Assembly (NCBI RefSeq): GCF_026340565.1 | Contig: NZ_JAPEPB010000001.1 | Span: 7,910,001-7,974,000, forward strand | Length of the DNA stretch: 64,000 nt | DNA from: Kitasatospora sp. NBC_01287 | GTDB lineage: Bacteria > Actinomycetota > Actinomycetes > Streptomycetales > Streptomycetaceae | Reading direction: 5' to 3' | Notes under the pieces: model-generated | What the model saw: the letters and a program-made list of their open reading frames with translations, nothing else | Databases searched by the model: none | Told to the model about the DNA's origin: nothing | Position numbers and translations under genes: made by a program | Part shown: positions 25,784 through 32,015 of the stretch, piece by piece | Layout of the letters: every line of letters begins with the position of its first letter | How positions within the stretch are numbered: position 1 is the stretch's first letter

Positions 25784-26770
25784 GTGGCGCTCCCGCCGCC
25801 GTCCCCCGCCGCCCTGGGCCTGTCCAGGGTGGCGGTGCGGTTGCCCCGGTCCACCGAGCCGGTGGAGGAGGTCCTGCTGCGGGCCGGGCGCGGGGCCATG
25901 GAGCGCAAGATGTTCGCCAAGGTCCACGGCCTGCGCCGGAGCCCGGTGCTGGCCGAGGACGAGCGGATGGAGGACCTGCTGGTCGAGGCGGGCCGTGCCG
26001 CGCTGGACGGCGGCACGGCCGGGCTGGTGCTGTTCGGGCACACCCTGCTGGCCTCGGAGCTCGACCGGTCCGACGCCTGCCTCGACGGGCTGCGCTCCCG
26101 GCTGGGGCCGGCCGGCGCCCGCCTCTACAGCCTGTCGCACGTCAACTGCGCCTCGGTGCTGCGCTCGGTGGAGCTGGCCCGCCGCTACCTGGCCCGGCCC
26201 GGCGCCGATCCGCGGGAGCGGGTGCTGGTGCTCGGCGGCGACCAGGGCAGCAGTTTCCAGGGCCTGGCCCGGGTCATCCCCGGCGTCGCGGTGGCCGGGG
26301 ACGCGGCGGTGGCGCTGCTGGTGCACGCCGCCACCGCGGAGCACCGGCCGCGCTACCGCTACCTGGGCGGCGCGGTGGGCCGGGACAGCCGCTTCCACCG
26401 CAACCTGCGGATGTCTCGGCAGGAGGCCGACCTGTTCAACGAGGTCTGCTTCGAGGAGACGGTGCGCACCGTGCGGCGGGCGGTGGCGGCCGCCGGCCTG
26501 ACCACCGACCAGGTCGACTGGGTGATGCCGCACCTGTCCAACCGGATGTTCTGGGGCCGGGTCAGCCGGAGCTCGGGCATCGCGAAGGACCGGATCTGCC
26601 TGGACCTGATCCCGGAGCTGGGGCACAACTTCGGCACCGACGCGCTGCTGGCGCTGGAGCACGCGGACCGCGCGGGCCGGCTGCGGCCGGGCGAGCGCTG
26701 CCTGCTGTTCGCGATCGGCCAGGGCGCCTACTTCCAATCGATTGTCGTCGAGGTCCAGGAGGACTCGTGA
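25784..26770 (+). CDS. KASIII-like (thiolase-fold) condensing or acyl-transfer enzyme
   Basis: A 328-residue protein of the ketoacyl-ACP synthase III family, GTG start three bases after the ACP gene. The nucleophile Cys lies in SHVNCASVLRSVELA (about residues 119-133), the His in WVMPHLSNRMF (about 246-256) and the third active-site position in ELGHNFGTDALLALEHAD. The N-terminus lacks the usual KASIII phrases, and the family is divergent, closer to KASIII-like acyltransferases; condensation versus acyl exchange cannot be told from sequence. Position after the ACP suggests the carrier-bound amino acid as substrate. First of four Cys-containing paralogues here. Confidence 0.8.
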   Translation: MALPPPSPAALGLSRVAVRLPRSTEPVEEVLLRAGRGAMERKMFAKVHGLRRSPVLAEDERMEDLLVEAGRAALDGGTAGLVLFGHTLLASELDRSDACLDGLRSRLGPAGARLYSLSHVNCASVLRSVELARRYLARPGADPRERVLVLGGDQGSSFQGLARVIPGVAVAGDAAVALLVHAATAEHRPRYRYLGGAVGRDSRFHRNLRMSRQEADLFNEVCFEETVRTVRRAVAAAGLTTDQVDWVMPHLSNRMFWGRVSRSSGIAKDRICLDLIPELGHNFGTDALLALEHADRAGRLRPGERCLLFAIGQGAYFQSIVVEVQEDS

Positions 26771-27363
26771 GTACCAGCATGGCGGAGTGCGAGCGGACCG
26801 GGCGCGAGGCCGGTCTGGCGGCGGGCCTGGCCCTGCTGCTGGCGGGAACGCCGGTGGCGGGCACGGCTCCCGGCCGGTACGCGGCGATCGCCGCCCAGGA
26901 CCTGCCGGACGGCGCCCCGGTGCTGCGGCACCGGCTGGCCGAGGGGGAGGGCATCGTCTTCCTGGAGTGCCCGGGCGAGCGTCCCACCGGCACCCGCGCA
27001 CTGGCGGACGTGGGCCGGCTGCTGGCCGCCGTCCGGCTGGGCCTGCTGCGGCGGGTGCTGGACCAGGTGGTCGAGCACCTGTCGGGGCGCCTGTCCGGCG
27101 ACGAGCCGCTGATCCGCAAGCAGTTGATCACCGGCGCCGTGGCCGACGTCATGGCCGGGGTGGAGATGCTGCGGGCCTACGCGGCGGAGCAGCGCGAGCC
27201 GGTGGCGCTCGCCGACATCCACACCCGGCTGGACGAGCTGGGCTGGGAGGTGGCGAAGCTCTACGGCGCCGCGGGCTACCTGGCGGACAGCCCGGGCCGC
27301 GCGCTGCACGTCTCCTGCCTGGTGGCCGGCAGCTGGATCCCCCGGGACGGGGTGGCGCGGTGA
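26767..27363 (+). CDS. Half-size ACAD-like protein
   Basis: A 198-residue relative of the protein at 20134-20850. It carries the ACAD C-terminal helical pattern (LGLLRRVLDQVVEHLSGR, EPLIRKQLITGAVADVMAG, WEVAKLYGAAGYL) without the N-terminal and beta domains. Its GTG start overlaps the KASIII stop and its stop overlaps the start of the full-size ACAD, so all three are coupled. The conserved pairing of half and full ACADs suggests a hetero-complex; this is inference. Confidence 0.6.
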   Translation: MSTSMAECERTGREAGLAAGLALLLAGTPVAGTAPGRYAAIAAQDLPDGAPVLRHRLAEGEGIVFLECPGERPTGTRALADVGRLLAAVRLGLLRRVLDQVVEHLSGRLSGDEPLIRKQLITGAVADVMAGVEMLRAYAAEQREPVALADIHTRLDELGWEVAKLYGAAGYLADSPGRALHVSCLVAGSWIPRDGVAR

Positions 27364-28526
27364 TCGAGTTCGACGCCCACCTGCGCGCGGTCCGCGACCT
27401 GTCGAGGGAGGCCGCCGAGGACCTGCGGGCCCGCGCGCTGCCGATCGACGCCGACCCGGAGGCGATGGCGGCCCACCTGGACTCCCCGGTCTTCACGCTG
27501 TTCCGGCAGTCCGACACCCCCGCCGAGTACCGCGAGTCGATCCCCGGCGGCCTGGGGCTTCCGGCCGGCGTCTCGCTGCCGGACCGCAGGACCTGCCTGC
27601 AGAACGTGGTCGGCCTGATCGAGACCGCCCGCGGCGACGCGGCCACCGTGCTGGCCTGCCCCTGCCCCGGCCTGACCGGCGTGCTGGTCGAACTCCTCGG
27701 CAGCCCCGACCAGCAGGAGCGCTTCTACACCCGGCTGCACGGCGGGCGGACCTGGCCCTTCTTCGCCATGACCGAGCCCGCGCACGGCAGCGACGCCGGG
27801 GCGATGGAGACGCGCTTCGAGCCGGACGGGGCGGGCGGTTGGCTGCTCTTCGGCGCCAAGCGGTTCGTCGGCAACGCGGCGCGCGGCGGCGTCGGGGTGG
27901 TGTTCGGGCGCACCGGCCCCTCGGCGCTGTCGATCCGGGCGGCGCTGGTCGAGCTGCCGTCCCCCGGCTGGTCGGCCCGGCGGCTGGAGACGATCGGCCT
28001 GCGGGGTGCCTACCTGAGCGAGTTGGCGTTCGACGGGGTGCCGGTGGCGGGGGACATGCTGCTGGGCGGGCACCTGCCGACCGCCCAACGGGGGCTCTGG
28101 GGGGCGCTGAAGACCTTCAACCAGGTCCGGTTGCACGTCGCCGCCGCGGCGGTGGGCACGGCGCTGGCGATGGCGGAGTACGTGGGCGAGCACCGCAAGG
28201 GCGCGCCGGGCCTGGAGCTGGTGCTGGCGCGGGCGCGGGCCGCGCGGGACCTGGTCTGCGAGGCCGCGGGGTGGATGGACCACGATCCGCGGCGGGCCTA
28301 CCTGTCGAGCGCGGCGAAGCTGGGCGCCACCGCGATGGCGGTGGCGACCGGGCGCTGGGCGTCGGGCGCGATGGGCCCGGCGGGCTTGCTGGAGCACCCG
28401 CTGCTGGAGAAGTGGACGCGGGACGTGGGCGCCTTCGAGTTCATGGACGGGACCAGCAACATCCAGCGGCTGCACGTGGAGCGCGGCTACCGGAAGGGCG
28501 ACGCCGATGGCCGTCCCCAGCACTGA
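27360..28526 (+). CDS. Acyl-CoA dehydrogenase-fold protein (Asp variant)
   Basis: A 388-residue ACAD from a GTG at 27360. Motifs are WPFFAMTEPAHGSD, FGAKRFVGNAARGGVGVVFGRTG, WGALKTFNQVRLHVAAAAVG and EHPLLEKWTRDVGAFEFMDGTSNI; the base position again carries Asp where medium-chain enzymes have Glu. From about 27716 onward the DNA is nearly the same as 35148-35940, much closer than the first third of the genes, indicating recent duplication or gene conversion. It would oxidise or otherwise process a carrier-bound acyl chain in the pathway built by the neighbouring KASIII proteins. Confidence 0.85.
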   Translation: MIEFDAHLRAVRDLSREAAEDLRARALPIDADPEAMAAHLDSPVFTLFRQSDTPAEYRESIPGGLGLPAGVSLPDRRTCLQNVVGLIETARGDAATVLACPCPGLTGVLVELLGSPDQQERFYTRLHGGRTWPFFAMTEPAHGSDAGAMETRFEPDGAGGWLLFGAKRFVGNAARGGVGVVFGRTGPSALSIRAALVELPSPGWSARRLETIGLRGAYLSELAFDGVPVAGDMLLGGHLPTAQRGLWGALKTFNQVRLHVAAAAVGTALAMAEYVGEHRKGAPGLELVLARARAARDLVCEAAGWMDHDPRRAYLSSAAKLGATAMAVATGRWASGAMGPAGLLEHPLLEKWTRDVGAFEFMDGTSNIQRLHVERGYRKGDADGRPQH

Positions 28527-28607
28527 GCGAACCACCGGTCGCAGCGGTGCCGGGCACTCGGGCAGCGGCGCCGGGCCCGCCGCCGCCCGCACCGGGAGGT
28601 GAGCCCG

Positions 28608-29612
28608 GTGGAGCCGAGCGGCGTGGGCCTGTCCCGGGTGGCCGTCCGGGTGCCGCGGCGGATCGAGCCGGTCGACGACATCCTGGTCCGGTCGGGCTGC
28701 GGCCCGCTGGAGCGCCGGATGTTCGCCAAGGTCTACGGGCTGCGCGACAGCCCGACGCTGGCCGAGGGCGAGCGGATGGCGGACCTCCTGGTGACGGCCG
28801 GCCGGGCCGCGCTGGACGGCGGGACGGCGGGGCTGGTGCTGTACGGGCACACCCTGCTGATGGCGGAGGTCGACCTGTTCGGCGACTTCCCCGACCGGCT
28901 GCGCGAGCGGCTGGGCCTGCCCGGCGCCCGCTTCTTCGGCGTCTCGCACATCAACTGCGCCTCGGTGCTGCGCTCGGTGGAGCTGGCCCGCCGCTACCTG
29001 GCCCGGCCCGGCGCCGATCCGCGGGAGCGGGTGCTGGTGCTCGGCGGCGACCAGGGCAGCGCCAGCGACCGTGGCCGCTACATCGCGGGCACCACGGTGG
29101 CCGGGGACGCGGCGGTGGGACTGCTGGTGCACGGCACCGCCGCCGGCGCCCGCTACCGGTACCTGGCCGGCGCGTCGGGCCGGGACACCCGCTTCCATCG
29201 CAACATGCGGATGACCTCGTCGGCGGCCGCGCTCTTCCAGAAGGTCTGCTCCGAGCAGGCGGTGGCGGTGCTGGACCGGGCGGCGCGGGCCGCCGGCCTC
29301 GGCATGGACCAACTCGACCTGGTGATGCTGCACTTCTCCAACCAGATGTTCACCCGCGCCTTCAGCAGCCAGTCCGGTGTCCCCAAGGACCGGATCTGCA
29401 TGGACCTGCTGCCCGAGCTGGGGCACAACTTCGGCGCCGACGCGCTGATGGCGCTGGAGCACGCCGACCGTTCGGGCCGGCTGCGCCCGGGGGACCGGTG
29501 CGCGTTGGTGGCCATCGGGCTGGGCGCCTACTTCCAGGCGGTCGTCGTCGAGGTCCTCGACGAGCGCCGGCCCGCAGGCCCCGAACCCACGATCGAGGGA
29601 GGTGAGTTCTGA
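28608..29612 (+). CDS. KASIII-like enzyme, second paralogue
   Basis: A 334-residue KASIII-like protein. GTG 28608 is preferred because ggaggtga ends six bases upstream; GTG 28599 falls inside that site. Cys lies in SHINCASVLRSVELA, His in LVMLHFSNQMF (here preceded by ML rather than MP) and the late block is ELGHNFGADALMALEHAD. Bases 28951-29060 are identical to 26142-26251 of the first paralogue. Same predicted chemistry as its neighbours, but the divergence around the His suggests a different acyl or carrier partner. Confidence 0.8.
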   Translation: MEPSGVGLSRVAVRVPRRIEPVDDILVRSGCGPLERRMFAKVYGLRDSPTLAEGERMADLLVTAGRAALDGGTAGLVLYGHTLLMAEVDLFGDFPDRLRERLGLPGARFFGVSHINCASVLRSVELARRYLARPGADPRERVLVLGGDQGSASDRGRYIAGTTVAGDAAVGLLVHGTAAGARYRYLAGASGRDTRFHRNMRMTSSAAALFQKVCSEQAVAVLDRAARAAGLGMDQLDLVMLHFSNQMFTRAFSSQSGVPKDRICMDLLPELGHNFGADALMALEHADRSGRLRPGDRCALVAIGLGAYFQAVVVEVLDERRPAGPEPTIEGGEF

Positions 29613-30640
29613 TGGAGCGAGCCGAGATCCTCGGCACCCGTGGTGCTCCCGCGGCCGCCGCCCGCCACCGGGGGCGGGCCATGGGTGTCGGGCTCTCCCG
29701 GGTGGTGGTCCAACTGCCGGGCCGGGTCGAGTCGGTGGACGAGATCCTGACGCGCACCGGGTGCGGCCCCAGGGAACGGCGGGTCTTCGCCAAGCTGCAC
29801 GGCCTGCGCGAGAGCCCGACGCTGGCCGAGGGCGAGCGGACCGAGGACCTGCTGGTCGAGGCGGGCCGCGCGGCGCTCGGCGGCGAACCGGCCGAACTGG
29901 TGCTCTACGGGCACACCCTGCTGCTCCCGGAGCCCGAGTTCTGCGGCGCCTTCCGGGACCGGCTGCGCGAGCGGCTGGGCCTGCCCGGCGCCCGCTTCTT
30001 CGGCGTCTCGCACGTCAACTGCACGTCGGTGCTGCGCTCGGTGGAGTTGGCCCGCCGCTACCTGGCCCGGCCCGGCGCCGCACCGCACGAACGGGTGCTG
30101 GTGCTCGGCGGCGACCAGGGCAGCCACCACGACCGGTCGCGGATCATCCCCGGCCTCACGGTGGCGGGGGACGCGGTGGTCGCCGTCCTGGTGCGGGGCC
30201 CCGGTGCCGCCGGCCGGCCGCGCTACCGCTACCTGGGCGGCGCGGCGGAGCGGGACGCCCGGTTCCACCGCAACCTGCGGATGTCGCCGGCGGAGTCGGC
30301 CGCGTTCGCCGGCAGCGTGCGGACCCGGACGGTGGAGACCGTCCGGCGCGCGGCGCGCAGCGCGGGCCTGGACCTGGAGCGGATCGACTGGGTGATGCCG
30401 CACCTGTCCAACCGGACGCTCTGGCGCGGCTTCAGCAGCGAGTCGGGCTTCGCCTGGGACCGGATCTGCCTGGACCTGGTCCCGGAGCGGGGCCACAACT
30501 TCGGCACGGACGCGTTGATGGCCCTGGAACACGCCGACCGCACCCAGCGGGTGGGCCCGGGCGACCGGTGCGCGCTGGTCTCGGTCGGCCAGGGCGCCTA
30601 CTTCCAATCGGTGATCGTCGAGGTCCTGGAGGACTCGTGA
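29612..30640 (+). CDS. KASIII-like enzyme, third paralogue, with ACP-derived 5' end
   Basis: A 342-residue KASIII-like protein sharing one base with the previous gene (TGATG). Cys is in SHVNCTSVLRSVELA, His in WVMPHLSNRTLW and the late block is ERGHNFGTDALMALEHAD. The first eight codons (MERAEILG) and the preceding gtgagttctg copy the start of the ACP gene at 25517 (MERTEILV), while paralogue similarity begins only at about residue 25 (GLSRVVVQL). So the first 24 residues look like a stub of a lost ACP gene; ATG 29681 could be the ancestral start. Confidence 0.78.
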   Translation: MERAEILGTRGAPAAAARHRGRAMGVGLSRVVVQLPGRVESVDEILTRTGCGPRERRVFAKLHGLRESPTLAEGERTEDLLVEAGRAALGGEPAELVLYGHTLLLPEPEFCGAFRDRLRERLGLPGARFFGVSHVNCTSVLRSVELARRYLARPGAAPHERVLVLGGDQGSHHDRSRIIPGLTVAGDAVVAVLVRGPGAAGRPRYRYLGGAAERDARFHRNLRMSPAESAAFAGSVRTRTVETVRRAARSAGLDLERIDWVMPHLSNRTLWRGFSSESGFAWDRICLDLVPERGHNFGTDALMALEHADRTQRVGPGDRCALVSVGQGAYFQSVIVEVLEDS

Positions 30641-31485
30641 GTGCGGACAGGACCGAGGACGGCTTGACCCAGGATGGCTGGACCGAGGGCGGCTTGCTCC
30701 AGGGCGGCTTGACCCAGGACGGGTGGACCGGGACGGTCACTCTCGGCATCGAGGCGCTGAGTGTGGCGACCCTGCCGTTCGAGCACTACGTGCCGCTGGG
30801 CTCGTTCCCGGTGGACGCGGTGCCGCTCTTCCGCCTGGAACGGGAGCACGGCATCCCGGCGGAGCACGTGCTGGTGCTCTCCTCGCAGGACACCACGGGC
30901 GGCGAGCCGGATGTGAGCGCCCTGGCGCTGGCGGGGCTGGGCGCTCCGCCGGTGGAGCAGCCGCTCTTCCTGGTGCGCTCCGGTCCGCTGCGCGACTCGA
31001 TGGTGGCCTCGCTGGCCCAACTCGTGCACGAGTCGGGCTGGGTGGGCGAGGACGTGGGGATCACGCACCTGGAGGAGCTGGGCGGCACGGTGGTCTTCGA
31101 CCTGCTGGGCTGGGCGGTACCGCAGGAGTCGGGCGCGACGGTGGTGGTCTGCGACGAGCCGCTCTTCGCCGACGCGCGGGTGCCGGGCCACTTCGCCGCG
31201 GTGGGGCTGCGGGTGCGCCGTGGCGCGGGGCCGCTGCGGGTGGCCGGGTGCGGCGAGGGGCCGCCGGACGGGGCGGTGGGCGCGGTGGCGCACCGCTTCT
31301 CGGGCCGGGGCGCGTGCGACGGGTGGCTGGCGCTGCACCGGGCGCTGGCGGCGGGCCGGGTGCGGGACGGCGAACGGGTGCTGGTGCACGCGAGCGGCCC
31401 GCTGCGGGAGGGCTGGCTGCTGCTGGACGCGGTGGACACCGCGGCGCTGCGGCTGACCGCCAACGCCTCCCACGCGGGGAGTTGA
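30637..31485 (+). CDS. Thiolase-fold (KASIII-like) protein lacking the catalytic Cys
   Basis: A 282-residue protein related to that at 35941-36702. Its C-terminal part (FSGRGACDGWLALHRALAAG, then DGERVLVHASGP) follows the KASIII pattern of a small-residue helix followed by G-x-I/V and a final strand. Where paralogues have N-C-A-S it reads LEELGGTVVFDL, so there is no nucleophile. The first 30 residues are a tandem repeat (LTQDGWTEGG-like units). The GTG start overlaps the upstream KASIII stop, so it may pair with that enzyme much as a chain-length factor pairs with a ketosynthase. Remote homology; moderate confidence. Confidence 0.5.
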   Translation: MSADRTEDGLTQDGWTEGGLLQGGLTQDGWTGTVTLGIEALSVATLPFEHYVPLGSFPVDAVPLFRLEREHGIPAEHVLVLSSQDTTGGEPDVSALALAGLGAPPVEQPLFLVRSGPLRDSMVASLAQLVHESGWVGEDVGITHLEELGGTVVFDLLGWAVPQESGATVVVCDEPLFADARVPGHFAAVGLRVRRGAGPLRVAGCGEGPPDGAVGAVAHRFSGRGACDGWLALHRALAAGRVRDGERVLVHASGPLREGWLLLDAVDTAALRLTANASHAGS

Positions 31486-31490
31486 GCCGG

Positions 31491-32015
31491 ATGCGGATCG
31501 GCGTGGACCTGCTCTCCGTCTCCCGCTTCGCGCGGGTCGCCGAACACCACCGCTACCGCGCGCTGGTGTTCACCGAGGCGGAGCTGGCCGAGGCCGGCGA
31601 GCTGGGCCCGCGGCGCCGCGTGGAGCGGCTGGCGGGGCGGTTCTGCGTCAAGGAGGCCACCTGCAAGCTGCTCGGCCGCGGCTTCGGGCAGGGGCTGCGC
31701 TGGCGGGACATCGAGGTCACCGGCGACTCCTGGGGCGCCCCCGTGGTCACCCTGTCCGGTGGCGCCCGGCAGCTGGCCGAGGAGGCCGGCGTGCACGAGA
31801 TCGCCGTGACCCTCACCCACCAGGTCGACCTGGTGGTGGCCGTCGCCGTGGCCGTCACGGCCGCCGTCGCCACCGCTGGCACGATCGCCGGCACGACCGC
31901 CGTCGCCACCGCGGGAACGACCGCCGTCGCCACCACTGCCTGCCCAGGACATCCATCACCCGTCGGCCGCGGGCCCGCGCCCCGGCCGCCGCACCCGCCC
32001 GGAGGAGCACGATGA
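31491..32015 (+). CDS. Holo-ACP synthase (AcpS-type phosphopantetheinyl transferase)
   Basis: A 174-residue protein with AcpS motifs: RIGVDLLSVSRFARVAEHH at the start, FTEAELAEA, the metal/CoA-binding RLAGRFCVKEATCKLLG, then GAPVVTLSGGARQLAEEAG and VTLTHQ. The AcpS domain ends near residue 125; the rest is an Ala/Thr/Val-rich tail coded by short tandem repeats and has no counterpart in normal AcpS. Being inside the core operon it probably serves the operon's own small ACPs, while the Sfp-type enzyme at 18121 may serve the PKS. Four-base overlap with the next gene. Confidence 0.85.
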   Translation: MRIGVDLLSVSRFARVAEHHRYRALVFTEAELAEAGELGPRRRVERLAGRFCVKEATCKLLGRGFGQGLRWRDIEVTGDSWGAPVVTLSGGARQLAEEAGVHEIAVTLTHQVDLVVAVAVAVTAAVATAGTIAGTTAVATAGTTAVATTACPGHPSPVGRGPAPRPPHPPGGAR

